DNA of 64,000 nucleotides from Portulaca oleracea (taxonomy: Eukaryota; Streptophyta; Magnoliopsida; Caryophyllales; Portulacaceae), in assembly GCA_029582165.1 (NCBI GenBank), contig CM055876.1:13914501-13978500 (forward strand), given 5' to 3'. The notes beneath the pieces were generated by a model. That model had not been told where the DNA came from. It did no database searches and saw only the letters and a program-made list of their open reading frames with translations. This document shows, piece after piece, positions 1 to 10,816 of this stretch. Made by a program: the position numbers and the translations under genes. Each line of letters opens with the position of its first letter. The first letter of the stretch is position 1.

Positions 1-1119
1 TTAATTATGTTCCGTTTACTTGAAAACAATGCCCCCTTCGGTCACACAAAAAAGGAAAAAAAATGTATGTTTTGTGATTTTTGTCAGCAAACAAGTTAAG
101 CAATGACCCACATTTTTTAGGCCTACTTACTTTTTTTCAGCAAAAAATTGAAATGTTGCTCAAATTCATTTTGCCGCTACCGCGTGTGCCTCCTTCCCTC
201 TCTAATTCTCCTCTATCTTCTCATTCTTTCGCTCTCCAAGATATCTTTTATGGTGTCACACTCATGCAACTCAAATTCCCAGTACCACATACCCCTAATC
301 ACTGCCATGTTCATCATCATGGTGTTCATTCGTAGTCTCTTTCATGGATTTAGGGTTGGCTTTTTCGATCTTTCATTTGCTATCCCTAATTCTCTATTAT
401 CGATTTCTCTCTCTTTGTTTTCAGATCTAACCGGTTTTTTCCGATTTATATGGTTGGTTTTTGTGTGATTTAATTGGGTTTGACCATTGACTGGTTGGCT
501 CAATTGATAGGTTCAAGCACTCACTCAGACCAGACCTTCCATTGATGCACGGTTGAACCGGCTCAATTGGTCCGGGCGGTCTAGGTTTTAATAATATACC
601 ATGTAAGCCACATGTCTATTTCACTTTTTTTGTTGTTTTTTTTTTGTTTCATTTGATTTTCTTCAACAGTAACTTTTACTTATTCCTTTTGATTTTGTAA
701 AATAATTTGAAATGTTATATATTCAAAATTTTTGAAATATTGAAAATTTATTTTTTATCTTTTTTTAATTTACTAATATTTTCATGAAAATTATTAAATT
801 TGACATTAATTTTCATTTTTGAGAACTTTTAAATTAATTTGACAATTAATTATGTAACGACTATATTTGATACTAATTGTAGTTTTATGAATGAAATTTA
901 TGATAAAAATTCAAAATATATATGTTTGATATTTTTATGGCTAAGGGAAAATTATTGTTGGCATTAATTTTATAATGATTATGATTAGGGTAGGTTGCAT
1001 GTAATTGTAAATGATTAAACAAATAACTTCACAACAACGATATTTAATATGTTTGGAGGATTTTTTTTTATAAATAATTGTATAATAAAATTCTAATTGT
1101 AATGAGGAGCGTACCGTAA
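1..1119. other. AT-rich intergenic spacer, no gene seen
   Basis: The stretch is very AT-rich, with long A and T runs and no open frame that resembles a protein. Around 480-590 there is a short segment rich in GGTTGAACCGG/GGTCCGGG-like words of the kind often found in degenerate plant repeats, but no inverted ends or target duplication were recognised. It ends at the outer edge of the LTR that starts near 1120. Confidence 0.6.
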
Positions 1120-2360
1120 TGGGAGAGATGAATATTTGCTTGAATTGTTGATGGTAATCAATTACAATAATATTCTAATGATCAAATAACTCCAAATAAC
1201 CCATGAAGAACTCAAGAATACAAGGAAGAATATAAAAGAGAAAAGGGATATAATCTTGGATAAAGCTAGCACCACCAAGATATGACCAACTTAATATGAT
1301 TCGATAAAAGTTTCTTACAAAAAATCAATAAAGGATTGACTTAATCTCACCACCAAGTGTTATATTTAGATAAATAAAATCAAGATTTGAGAGTGACTTT
1401 AAAAATACCATGTATTAATCATCAAAAATTAATCATCTCTTTTCCAAATACCCATATATATTCTATCAAAAAAAAATACCCATATATTAGTATGGAAAGG
1501 AGTTAGGAACCCAGGAAGAGTTAACTAAAAATGGGCCTAATTAACCCAAAGTTAATTACAACTTATTTGATCAAAATGAACCTAAAAGAGAGAGAACTAA
1601 AATAAACAAGGCATTAAATAAAATAATGACTTAACCCTTAATAATATTAATAACCAAAATGTTGCACTTCATATGACCAAAATTAAGGGGGCCATGGGCG
1701 TGACCATGGAGGTCACAGTCGTGATCAACCTGTCCTGGACAATGAATCACCTCCACAACTAGGGGTCACGGGCGTGACATGAAAAGTTGGGGAGTAGCTA
1801 CCGAGGTCACAAGCATAACTTGAGCAGTCATGACCATGTCCATCTTTTGGAAAGGAAGGTTAAAGGGAACCTCTGGGAAGTCACGGTCGTGGCTTGTGAT
1901 CTCCAAAGGGGTTACAGGCGTGGTTATCCGAGTCATGGTTGTGATGGGTCGAAGAAGTTCGCACAAAAGCTGAGAAAAACAGCCAAGGTATGGAAGGGCC
2001 AAGAGAGGGTTATAGTCGTGACTAACGAGACCATGCCCGTGACTCTTGTAAAACCTCTAAAACAAGGCCAAGGCAAAGGAAGGGGTCATGGTCATGACTA
2101 GTGAAATCACACATGTGACCTCCGTCTATCCTCTAAGACCATGTTCTCCCAAAACGAGCAATGCCAACGTCTTTTCTTTCTTTTTGTCGAGGTAGGAAAA
2201 ACGACCCCTTAGAAGGTCTCTTGGTCGATCTGTAGGATGGTCGTAAGTGTCTTTCTCGGGTCTGATTCAAAGGCAAATTGCAGCTCCAAACGACCCCGAG
2301 AGGCATGTCGTCTCGCCCTCGTGATCAGGTTGGAGAATGGGCCTCACTCAATCTACTTCA
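1120..2360 (-). repeat. Left (3') LTR of the old gypsy element
   Basis: It aligns along its length with 21118-22922 once the insertion there is removed. In minus orientation it starts TGAAGTAGATTGAG directly after a purine tract (AAGAAGGGGATGA, complement of 2361-2373) and ends near a CA at 1120. The last bases are uncertain, because weak similarity continues about 13 bp further left. The 1690-2100 part holds many imperfect palindromes of the form GTCACGGNCGTGAC, for example 1765-1778 and 2085-2098. Confidence 0.8.
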
Positions 2361-2502
2361 TCATCCCCTTCTTGAAGAGGATTTGCCCTCAAATCCCCAT
2401 CAACCTCATCCTCCTCAATGTAAGGAGATAAGTTACAAACATTGAATGTAGGAGATACACCCATGTTCTCGAGCAACTCCAAAGTGTATGCATTAACGAT
2501 TC
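2361..2502 (-). pseudogene. Integrase C-terminal fragment and polypurine tract of the old gypsy element
   Basis: The minus frame reads NAYTLELLENMGVSPTFNV and then NLSPY, the end typical of plant Ty3 integrase proteins, followed by an acidic tail and a stop. The upstream half of the same protein is found 13.3 kb away at 15823 and beyond, ending in PFKILE. The gap is exactly the Athila element plus one copy of its target duplication. A one-base frame difference exists across the junction, so the host ORF was already damaged or decayed later. The purine tract for plus-strand priming is the complement of 2361-2373. Confidence 0.85.
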
Positions 2503-2507
2503 GTCTC

Positions 2508-3682
2508 TGTTCGGTCTCATTTTGAGCCGAATACTTCTCTTTATTAGGAAGTTTTTGCATGTTTTAACCCTTTATAATATGTTAGTAATAAGAATTTTCT
2601 AGTTTTATAGGAATTCGGGGGGTTGAGCCAGGAAGGAGCCTAATATGGAGCAAAATGCATCAAGAAGAGAAGAAGTGGAAGCAGCGCCAAGGAAAAGTGG
2701 GTCGGAGGTGACTCAAGAGTCATAGTGCGAGCGACCGAGTCACTTCTGGAGGCTATCAACAGAAATAAAAATTGGCCAAGTACAGAGGAAGGACAGAAGG
2801 CCGACTCGGGCAAGTCGATCCTCAGACGACCGAAGTCGTTCTCTCCGTGTTCAAGAAACCCACCAAGTGAAGATTTTCATAAGGCGACTCGCCCGAGTCA
2901 GGGGGTGACTCGCCCGAGCCACCCTATTTTTCTGCGATTATTTCATGGCTAAAGTGATGCGTTTTGTGTAACAAGTTGGGCCTATTATATATACTCCCAA
3001 CTGCGATTTTTTTAGGGGGTAGACTTTAACCTAGTTTTAAGTTGTCATTAATTAACTTTTTATGTTTTTCTAGTGGATTTCAATATTCTCTCTCCTAGGT
3101 TTTCCTAAGTTTGTTCTCCAAGTTCTTTGTCTTCAATTCCAATCAATACAATTTCAGGTTTTATTCATTGCTTTTTGTTCTTTTAATGCTTTCAATTAGT
3201 TTTTATTGCATTGATCGCTCTAGATAGCCACAAAACACTCAAATCCAACTTTTAGTAAAGAGGAGGAATAAGGGTCACAAATTCCACTTCTAAGTGGGAA
3301 TTTGAGGATCCTTAGTAATCTGAATCACATTTTTTCTTGTTTGTTCGGGAGAAGATTAAAAGAAGTTGAAGATTCAAGTGAAGATTTAGTGCATCGAAGG
3401 TATGATTTCTGGTTTCCTTGCTTTGATAATTAAGAGTGTTGATACATTTTAGTGTTAATTTTCTTTGTTATGCTTAATTGTTTTCTAGATTTGCTTGGTT
3501 GCTTTTGATTGATGGTAGTTTAGGAATGATACATGCTAGATTAGTTTTAATCGCTTCCCTTAATTGATTTATTGTTGTTTGCTTGGGAAAATCTAGTAAC
3601 AAGCCTTTGGACCTAATAGACCTAACACCCATCCCTGAGACCGACATCCCTTACTTAAAACCGCAATTTACGCAACCGAACA
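2508..3682 (+). repeat. 5' LTR of the Athila-type element (1175 bp)
   Basis: It begins TGTTCGGTCTC and ends AACCGAACA, with the primer site one base downstream. Palindromic words built on GACTCGNNCGAGTC occur at 2710-2721 (GACTCAAGAGTC), 2803-2816 (one mismatch), 2886-2899 (perfect) and 2907-2920 (one mismatch). The promoter lies here, but no single TATA box could be chosen with confidence; TATTATATATACTCCC at about 2973-2988 is a candidate. Confidence 0.93.
2973..2988 (+). promoter_or_regulatory. Candidate TATA region in the Athila 5' LTR
   Basis: The AT run TATTATATATACTCCC is the best TATA-like sequence in the LTR and is repeated in the 3' LTR near 15126 and again near 14575. A transcript starting about 30 bp downstream would have an R-U5 of roughly 670 bp. 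This is inferred from sequence alone. Confidence 0.35.
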
Positions 3683-3683
3683 A

Positions 3684-3701
3684 TGGCGCTGCTGCCGGGG
3701 A
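3684..3701 (+). promoter_or_regulatory. Primer binding site, Asp-tRNA type
   Basis: TGGCGCTGCTGCCGGGGA lies one base after the 5' LTR. It matches the Asp-tRNA-type site typical of Athila/Tat elements except at two positions in the middle. Minus-strand DNA synthesis would start here. Confidence 0.9.
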
Positions 3702-3869
3702 TGGCGTTATTTGGGAAATTAGGTTGTTGGTTTGTTTGTGCATAGTATAAATAGTTTTTGCTTGATCGATTAGTTTTAAGTTAAAATCACTAAAAATTGA
3801 AAAATAGAAAAACCAAAAAAAGAGAAGGTGCGTCGACCTTTAGAGGTGCCTTTAGTTGACTCGCCTAGC

Positions 3870-5363
3870 ATGGGTGAAGCAGAACCAAGGGTAACCTTGA
3901 GCGACCAGCTCTATCCTTCATACGACCCGCCTCCGTCATGTTTTGTATTACCGACCTTACCTCAGGGGGTTACTTTCGACCCTAGGCAATACCACACTCA
4001 AAACCTGCCTTTGTTTACTGGGACGGGGTTAGCGTTGATATGGACGGCGGAGTACAAAGAGTACCTTAGTATGGTTACACCCCCGGGAGTTCCTTTGGAC
4101 TATGTGTTGCTTAAGTACTTGCCTTTTGCCTTGCGCGACTCCGCTAAGCGTTGGATGTATAGCATTAAGCCGGGGTCGATAAATTCTTGGGATAGTTTTT
4201 TGAAGGTTTTTATGAAAAGGTATTTCCCTAACTCTTTAGCGGTTCAATTGAGAAATTCGATTCTGAAGTTTAGGCAAGATAAAGGGGAGCCTTATTGGAA
4301 AGCTTTTGAGAGATTCAAAAATCTGTTATCCCAATTCCCTCATCATGGTTTTCACCTAGTGAGACTGTGCCAGATAGTGTATGAGGGGGTAGATCAAGAG
4401 ACCCGGGTCACTTTAGAGTCCATGTGTTTAGGGGGATTTATGGATAAGATGGCGGAAGAAGTGTGGGACTTCTTAGAGAGCATGTCCGAGCGAGTTATGC
4501 AATGGGGAAACACCCGGGATGAGTCCATAGGAGCACATTTGTCTAATGCAAAAGGGGAAGTTCACATCATGAGTGAGAGTACGGGGTACGAGGCTAGGTT
4601 TGCTTCCTTGGAAAACATGATAAAAACCTTAGCCCAACAGCAAATTGCATCATCTAAGACTCAACCTTGTGCACAAGTGAGCTCTTTAGAGCGACCCATT
4701 TCGCCGACCCAGCAATCTCCTTTGATTTGTGCTTGGTGTCAGGGACCAGACCATGTATATGTTAACTGCCCGTTATATATGCAACATGTGTCTTCCAATG
4801 TGGAAAATGTCAATGCTATGTTCAATCAGTACCGACCTTACCAATTTCCCGGGGTGCAAAAACACCCTTTCTTGTCTTATGGGCCGGACAATCAAAATGT
4901 CTTGAGGCCACCAACGCATCAGGGAGGAGGTTTCCAAGGAAACCCACTTCCTCATCACCAACCTCCGATCCAGCCTAGACCACCCCCTCAGGTTGCTTAT
5001 CAAGCACCTCGAGGGCAAACCATCCATCCCCAGGTCGCCCACACCCGACCTCCACCAGGATACCAAAGTGAGGACAAGGGGGATAGGAAGTATAAGGAGT
5101 TAGAGTCTGGATTGAATAGGGTTCAGGATTCCATGAGTGATATGGCGAAGATGGTGAAACAATTGAATGAGAGTGTCGCTCAACTAATGATGTCTGACAG
5201 GGATAGGGGAACTTTTCCTGGGAAACCGGAGGCAAACCCCAGTGGGCAAGCTTCTAGTTCGTCCCCTTGTGACCCAAACCAGGTTAGAGGCCTTAATGCG
5301 GTAATTACTCTTAGGTCCGGGAGGGAAGTAGATAATAGAGTTCAGGAATCAACTTCAGACTAG
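3870..5363 (+). CDS. gag: Athila-type Gag (capsid/nucleocapsid) protein
   Basis: This is the structural protein that would form the virus-like particle. The first ATG in frame is at 3870 (497 codons); the frame is open back to 3801, so a non-ATG start cannot be excluded. The capsid-like gag domain lies in the middle of the N-terminal half, with FALRDSAKRWMYSIKPGSI, then a tryptophan/phenylalanine-rich helix set ending in LESMSERVMQW. A CX2CX4HX4C zinc knuckle (CAWCQGPDHVYVNC) follows at about 4729-4770, then a proline/glutamine-rich linker and a short coiled segment. The protein ends at an amber codon (5361-5363). The protease-RT frame continues in the same phase after that stop, so this single TAG separates gag from pol. 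Confidence 0.9.
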   Translation: MGEAEPRVTLSDQLYPSYDPPPSCFVLPTLPQGVTFDPRQYHTQNLPLFTGTGLALIWTAEYKEYLSMVTPPGVPLDYVLLKYLPFALRDSAKRWMYSIKPGSINSWDSFLKVFMKRYFPNSLAVQLRNSILKFRQDKGEPYWKAFERFKNLLSQFPHHGFHLVRLCQIVYEGVDQETRVTLESMCLGGFMDKMAEEVWDFLESMSERVMQWGNTRDESIGAHLSNAKGEVHIMSESTGYEARFASLENMIKTLAQQQIASSKTQPCAQVSSLERPISPTQQSPLICAWCQGPDHVYVNCPLYMQHVSSNVENVNAMFNQYRPYQFPGVQKHPFLSYGPDNQNVLRPPTHQGGGFQGNPLPHHQPPIQPRPPPQVAYQAPRGQTIHPQVAHTRPPPGYQSEDKGDRKYKELESGLNRVQDSMSDMAKMVKQLNESVAQLMMSDRDRGTFPGKPEANPSGQASSSSPCDPNQVRGLNAVITLRSGREVDNRVQESTSD

Positions 5364-5378
5364 CTTAGAAAACAACCT

Positions 5379-8369
5379 GTGAGTGTAGGACCAAGTGATG
5401 AGCTAGTATCAGTTAAGGACGAACCATACGAAGAGGAGAGGCCAACTATCTTAGTTGAGCCTCCGAGCGTCAAGACTTCACCTAGAGTACTTCCCGTGTC
5501 TAGCTCTTTACCACCTGTGGCATATAAGGCTCCCCCACCTTTTCCTCAAAGGTTGAGGGGGAATAAGGATCAGAAGTACCTAGAAAAGATTAGAGAAACA
5601 TTTTCTCAGGTTAAGTTCAATATCCCTTTGCTAGATGCTATCCAACAGTGCCCGTCCTATGCTAAGTTTCTTAAGGAGTTGTGCACTACCAAGAGAGCAA
5701 CTCAAGTCCCTAAAAAAGCTTTCTTAGCTTCTAATCTGAGTTCAATCTTGTCTAGTCAAGTCCCGGTGAAGTACAAAGACCCAGGATGCCCGACCATTTC
5801 GATCACCATCGGGGATACCCAAATCGATAGAGCCTTGCTTGACCTAGGGGCAAGTGTCAATCTGTTACCCTTACACGTTTATGAGACTTTAGGATTGGGG
5901 GAGCTGAAGCCTACTAGAATGGTTCTTCAATTAGCCGACCGGTCTACGAGGGTACCTAAAGGGGTAGTTGAGGATGTGCTGATCCAAGTTGGAACCTTTG
6001 TATTTCCCGTAGATTTTGTCGTGTTAGAGACAGCTAGGGTTCATAGTACCCGTGATGAGATACCTGTTATTCTAGGTAGACCATTCCTCGCCACGTCCAA
6101 TGCTTGGATTAATTGTAAGGACGGGAGAATGAAATTGACCTTTGGGAACTTGACCATGGAACTGAACATATTTGATTTGCAGAAGTCTCCCTTAGGCTTT
6201 GATGAGCGAGAGTGTCATGCTTTGAATTGGGTGAGTGACTTTGGGGATAGTGATCATTGTGATTTTGCTGATGTTCCTAGTGCGGATGAGCTTGTTGAGT
6301 TAGGATTAGACCCAGATTGTGTGACTTCATTATGTGATTCTGATGTTTTCGATGGTGAATTGTTGTATGAATCATTGTTTGCCTCCCAGAAGGTGCCTGA
6401 AACAGTAGAGCCTGAGCTACCATCTTCTAGAACCCTTGAACTAAAACCTCTTCCATCTGAATTGAAGTATGTGTTCCTGGGCCCTAATGAAACCTATCCG
6501 GTTATCATTGCTTCTAACTTAGGAGAGGATCAGGAGACTAAGCTGATTGAGGTTCTTAGGGTAAATAAGGGAGCTTTGGGATGGACGCTTGGAGACATTA
6601 GGGGAATTAGTCCATCTATCGTGCAGCATAGGATATTCTTGGAAGACGATAGTGTGGCCCATAGGGATCCTTTAAGGAGACTCAATCCCCAAATGAAAGA
6701 AGTGGTCAAGAAAGAAATTTTGAAGTGGTTAGATAATGAGATTATATATCCTATTTCTGACAGCAAGTGGGTTAGTCCAATACATGTAGTTCCTAAAAAG
6801 ACGGGTCTAACTGTTGTGGAGAACGAGAGGGGGGAGTTAGTGTCGACCCGTATTCCTTCGGGATGGAGAGTGTGTATTGACTACAGAAAACTTAACAAGG
6901 CCACTAGAAAAGATCATTTTCCATTACCCTTTATGGACCAGATGCTTGAGAAATTGGCAGGACATGACTATTACTGTTTCCTAGACGGGTATTCGGGGTA
7001 CACTCAAATTTCGATAGCTCCTTGTGATCAGGAGAAAACTACGTTTACCTGTCCATTTGGGACGTTCGCTTTCCGTAGGATGCCCTTCGGACTTTGTAAC
7101 GCCCCCGCCACTTTTCAGCGGTGCATGGTGTCTATTTTCTCTAACCTTGTTGATGATTGTGTCGAGATTTTCATGGATGATTTTTCTGTATTTGGCATTA
7201 CTTTTGATGCTTGCTTGAATAACTTGAATCGAGTCTTGAGTCGTTGTAAAGATAAAAATTTGACTCTCAACTGGGAAAAGTGCTATTTCATGGTACAGAG
7301 GGGTATAGTCTTGGGCCACGTGATTTCAAAGGATGGAATCGAGGTGGATAAAGCTAAAATTGACCTAGTTAGGAACTTGACCCCCCTAACTTGTGCGAAG
7401 GAGGTTAGGTCTTTCTTAGGACATGCTGGATTCTATCCTCGATTTATTAAAGATTTTAGCAAAATTGCCAAACCTCTATCTGTTTTATTGGCCAAGGAGG
7501 TGACTTTTGACTTTTCTGATGAATGCTTGAAGGCCTTTAATACACTTAAAGATGCCTTAATATCACCTCCTATTCTCAAGCCTCCCACCTGGGGAGAGCC
7601 ATTTGAGTTGATGTGTGACGCATCTGATTTTGCGATTGGTGTTGTGCTTGGTCAACGCATTGATAAGAAACCGGTAGTGATTCACTATGCTAGTCACACA
7701 CTCAATGAGACCCAACTTAACTACACTGTGAATGAAAAGGAGTTCTTAGCTGTAGTGTATGCATTTGAAAAGTTTCGACCCTACTTGCTTGGTGCTAAGG
7801 TCGTTGTTTATACAGACCACTCAGCTATTCGATATCTTATGGAAAAGAAAGAATCAAAACCGAGACTTGTTAGGTGGGTGTTATTGCTCCAGGAGTTTGA
7901 TTGTGAAATTAGGGATAGAAAAGGAGCTGAGAATCCAGTAGCAGACCATCTCTCTAGAATAGTGCTTGAAAACGAGAAAGAAACTCCTATTGATGCAAGT
8001 TTTCCTGATGAATGTATTCTTAGCATAGGAGTAGAGCCATGGTTTGCTGACATAGTTAACTTTAAGGTGACTGGGGAAATGCCGGAGGACTGGAATAAAC
8101 ACGATAGAGATAGGTTCCTACACATAGTGAAAAACTTCGTGTGGGATGACCCTTATCTATTTAAGTATTGTCCCAACCAAATCCTTAGAAGATGCATACC
8201 CGATGAGTCTATCTTGGATGTTTTATCATTTTGCCATGACCAACCATGTGGGGGCATTTTTCTGGGAAGAAAACGGCGTACAAAGTCTTGCAATGTGGTT
8301 TCTACTGGCCAACCATCTTTAGAGATGCCCATGACTATGCTAGGCGGTGTGCTAGATGTCAAAGCCTAG
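5379..8369 (+). CDS. pol: Athila-type Pol: protease, reverse transcriptase, RNase H
   Basis: The frame is the same as gag. The protease has the Athila/Tat-style active site [12 protein letters not shown] (about 5833-5868) and the flap-end motif VILGRPFLA. The reverse transcriptase runs from about 6780 to 7350, with [29 protein letters not shown] and the catalytic box FMDDF in place of YxDD, which is usual for this group. RNase H follows with its DAS and TDH motifs ([21 protein letters not shown]). The start of integrase (zinc-binding region) is reached at about 8240. There the frame slips by one base in a run of five G, after which the ORF reads out of frame until 8369. Integrase continues in another frame from 8246. 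Confidence 0.9.
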   Translation: MSVGPSDELVSVKDEPYEEERPTILVEPPSVKTSPRVLPVSSSLPPVAYKAPPPFPQRLRGNKDQKYLEKIRETFSQVKFNIPLLDAIQQCPSYAKFLKELCTTKRATQVPKKAFLASNLSSILSSQVPVKYKDPGCPTISITIGDTQIDRALLDLGASVNLLPLHVYETLGLGELKPTRMVLQLADRSTRVPKGVVEDVLIQVGTFVFPVDFVVLETARVHSTRDEIPVILGRPFLATSNAWINCKDGRMKLTFGNLTMELNIFDLQKSPLGFDERECHALNWVSDFGDSDHCDFADVPSADELVELGLDPDCVTSLCDSDVFDGELLYESLFASQKVPETVEPELPSSRTLELKPLPSELKYVFLGPNETYPVIIASNLGEDQETKLIEVLRVNKGALGWTLGDIRGISPSIVQHRIFLEDDSVAHRDPLRRLNPQMKEVVKKEILKWLDNEIIYPISDSKWVSPIHVVPKKTGLTVVENERGELVSTRIPSGWRVCIDYRKLNKATRKDHFPLPFMDQMLEKLAGHDYYCFLDGYSGYTQISIAPCDQEKTTFTCPFGTFAFRRMPFGLCNAPATFQRCMVSIFSNLVDDCVEIFMDDFSVFGITFDACLNNLNRVLSRCKDKNLTLNWEKCYFMVQRGIVLGHVISKDGIEVDKAKIDLVRNLTPLTCAKEVRSFLGHAGFYPRFIKDFSKIAKPLSVLLAKEVTFDFSDECLKAFNTLKDALISPPILKPPTWGEPFELMCDASDFAIGVVLGQRIDKKPVVIHYASHTLNETQLNYTVNEKEFLAVVYAFEKFRPYLLGAKVVVYTDHSAIRYLMEKKESKPRLVRWVLLLQEFDCEIRDRKGAENPVADHLSRIVLENEKETPIDASFPDECILSIGVEPWFADIVNFKVTGEMPEDWNKHDRDRFLHIVKNFVWDDPYLFKYCPNQILRRCIPDESILDVLSFCHDQPCGGIFLGRKRRTKSCNVVSTGQPSLEMPMTMLGGVLDVKA

Positions 8370-9331
8370 GAAGGATATCTAAGAGGGATATGATGCCTCT
8401 GCAACCTGAAATCTTTGTAGATGTCTTCGATGTGTGGGGTATAGATTTTATGGGTCCATTCCCGACCTCCTTTGGGAACGAGTATATCCTTTTAGCAGTT
8501 GACTATGTGTCTAAATGGGTAGAGGCCATTCCGTCAAAGAAAAATGATGCAAAGGTAGTGACTAAATTCCTTCGGGAAAATATCTTCTCTAGGTTTGGAG
8601 TGCCTCGAGCGATAATTAGTGACCAACGAACCCATTTCAACAATCGATCTTTTGCAACTTTGCTTAGGAAATACTCTGTGGAGCATAGATTGACCACCGC
8701 TTATCACCCACAATCAAATGGTCAGGCTGAGGTGTCCAATAAGCAAATTAAGCAAATTCTTGAGAAGACGGTGTCTAAGAATATAAAAGACTGGTCTGTC
8801 AAATTAACCGATGCTTTATGGGCTTATAGGACAGCCTACAAGACACCCATAGGAATGTCTCCGTACAGAGCGGTTTTTGGAAAGCCATGCCATTTACCAG
8901 TTGAGCTTGAACATAGAGCGTGGTGGGCCTTGAAGGCCTTGAATCTTGACCTATCGGAGGCTGGGGATGTTAGGAAGTTCACCTTGTGCGAATTAGAAGA
9001 ATTAAGAAGGGAAGCCTATGAGAATGGGCGATTGAGTAAGGAGAGGTCCAAAATCTTGCACGATAAGATCATTCATAGGAAGACTTTCCTACTGGGACAG
9101 AAGGTGCTCTTGTATGACTCTAGATTGCACTTGTTTGCTGGAAAGTTGAAATCTCGGTGGACTGGGCCTTTTATTGTAACATAGGTATTCCCTTCGGGAG
9201 TGGTTGAAATTAAGGACCCAACTAACGAGTCTATTTGGAAAGTGAACGGTCGCATGTTGAAATTTTTCTTGGAGTTTCCGGCTAAGGTGGATGTGGAGTG
9301 TGTAACATTCCACGATTCATCCGACCATTGA
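8246..9331 (+). pseudogene. Athila-type integrase, frameshifted, with one internal stop
   Basis: The frame picks up exactly where the pol frame is lost. It shows the CX2C half of the zinc-binding domain (CARCQ), the catalytic-core start [10 protein letters not shown] (first Asp), the second Asp in [10 protein letters not shown], and the Glu region [18 protein letters not shown]. An in-frame TAG at 9182-9184 cuts the protein before the small C-terminal barrel. Similarity resumes directly after it (VEIKDP, then KVNGRMLKFFLE) and ends at TGA 9329-9331. One frameshift and one stop make the copy defective for integration, but the catalytic residues are still visible. Confidence 0.88.
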
Positions 9332-9962
9332 AGAAAAGTGAGGTAATACACTTGTATATATTGTAAATAAGTTCATTTTTTTTCTTGATTTGCTTCTTTG
9401 TTTACTGCTCCTAATTATGCATTAACAAGAAGAAAGGATCAATTTATTGTGCGTATGGGCATCATTCGTGGCTTGTATACCCAATCTCCATTTACAAGTC
9501 ATGCAATGCTTCAATTATAATCCATTCAGGTATCATCTTTCCTTTTTGTTTACGCTTAGTTAATGAGAAGTTTCTTTTTTTTTTTATTTTGTGAGTTTTC
9601 TTGATGTTTCTTCTTTTAGGGTGTTTGTTTCCCTCTCTTTTTAGTCACAATGAGGGCATAGTGTGACCTTTTTTTGTGGGAATGGGGAGGCATGCACGCC
9701 GGCTTCCTTTTCTTTCCTTGTATAAAGTTTGGGTAGCTTTTGTTTAGGTTTCATGTGTTTTTGGTTTCAAATTTTTGCTTAAGTTTTAGTTAGGTTAGTT
9801 TTTAGTGAGATTTTGTGTGAAAATTTTGGTTTAAGTAAGTGCTTCGGGTCTTTAAGGTGCCCGGGGAGGTTTTAGAGTTTTGAGAGTTGAAAAGTTTTTG
9901 GTAAAAGTGAGAGTTTTATACTTAGTTTTTACAAGTAAACTGACTTTTTCATTCTTTTTACA
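9332..9962 (+). other. Non-coding spacer between pol and the 3' ORF, first part
   Basis: The stretch is T-rich and has no protein-like ORF. It includes a hairpin plus purine tract (see 9644-9690) resembling the module before the true polypurine tract of this element. Confidence 0.6.
9644..9690 (+). promoter_or_regulatory. Internal hairpin followed by a polypurine-like tract, copy 1
   Basis: Arms GTCACA and TGTGAC (9644-9649 and 9662-9667), with inner ATG/CAT pairing, enclose an AGGG loop. Eight bases later comes GTGGGAATGGGGAGG. The layout matches copies at 13085-13128 and 14447-14483, the last of which abuts the 3' LTR. Confidence 0.5.
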
Positions 9963-10210
9963 GGGCACTGACTCGGGCGAGTCACAGGTCAGGCGCGGTC
10001 GAGTCGCGTCTCTGATTAGCCAAGAGTTCATGAATTTTTGGGAGGAAAAAGTTGAGAGACAAGAAGCCGACTCGGCCGAGTCGTCGGGCCGGCGCGACCG
10101 AGTCGCTCTTCTGAGCGGCCATGAGTTAATAAAATTTTGGAAAATTTTTGTAGAACAGAAATATGACTCGGGCGAGTCGTCTGGCAGTGCAGCGTCGATT
10201 GTCGGGTTCT
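9963..10210 (+). repeat. Tandem palindrome-bearing repeats of about 97-100 bp
   Basis: Three copies begin with GACTCGGGCGAGTC or GACTCGGCCGAGTC (9970-9983, 10069-10082, 10165-10178). In the first two this is followed by a second site GCGCGRYCGAGTCGC and an AATTTTTGG-type tail. The same palindrome plus second-site pair is found in both LTRs, so the block looks like an LTR-derived or co-selected cis module. Confidence 0.7.
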
Positions 10211-10816
10211 TTAAGGGCTAAAGCTCTCATTTTCTCTCATAATTTCTCACACTCTTTCTCTCTCATATATCTCCCTTACCTCCCCAAACCCTAGAAGTTT
10301 TCCCTAACTCCAAATCTTCCCTAATCCCTTCAATTTTTCTTGGATCTTCACAAAGTTGTGCCCTAATTGTGCAAATTTTCTGTGTTGTGCATATTCTTCA
10401 AGAACCTTGCAGCGATTTGTGTCTCGTTGGTGCAAATTGCTTCTTGCTTTTTGGTTGAGAGTTTGAACAACTCAAGATTCAAGGGAAGAAGAAGAATTTG
10501 CTCCTTTTTGGTGTGATTTTGTTGGGTATTCTAGTTGGAAACAACCTCAAGTGGTTCGAATTTCACTCTTGCTCGAGGTGTTCAAGTGTTGGGGATCAAT
10601 TGGAGCTTTTGGTGCTAGATTTGGTCTCTTGACTCAGCAATCCTTGTTCTTTGTACTCATTTGAGAGGTAAAACTTCAACTTTGGTGCTCTAAGTTCAAT
10701 TTTTAGAACTAAAGTTGGGTGTTACTTGTGTTTTTCACTTGAGAGTTAGGGCTGTGAACTGTTTTTGGTGGAATTTGGTGTATTTGGGTTGTTTTGTGTC
10801 ACACCAAGTCACAGAC
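10211..10816 (+). other. Leader-like spacer before the 3' ORF
   Basis: No protein-like ORF is seen before the ATG at 10817. The first part is pyrimidine-rich (repeated CTCTC, TTTCTC) and resembles a plant 5' untranslated leader. This would suit a separate or spliced transcript for the 3' ORF. Confidence 0.45.

Noticed and set aside
1766..2002. ORF on the minus strand in the left LTR as a host gene
   Set aside because: It lies inside an LTR whose other copy does not keep the frame.
1690..2110. Evenly spaced palindromic repeats that could look like a CRISPR-type array or coding ORFs (1787-2101)
   Set aside because: The repeats are imperfect, spacing is irregular, the same block occurs in the other LTR, and the sequence is plant nuclear. 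The ORFs are a by-product of the palindromes.
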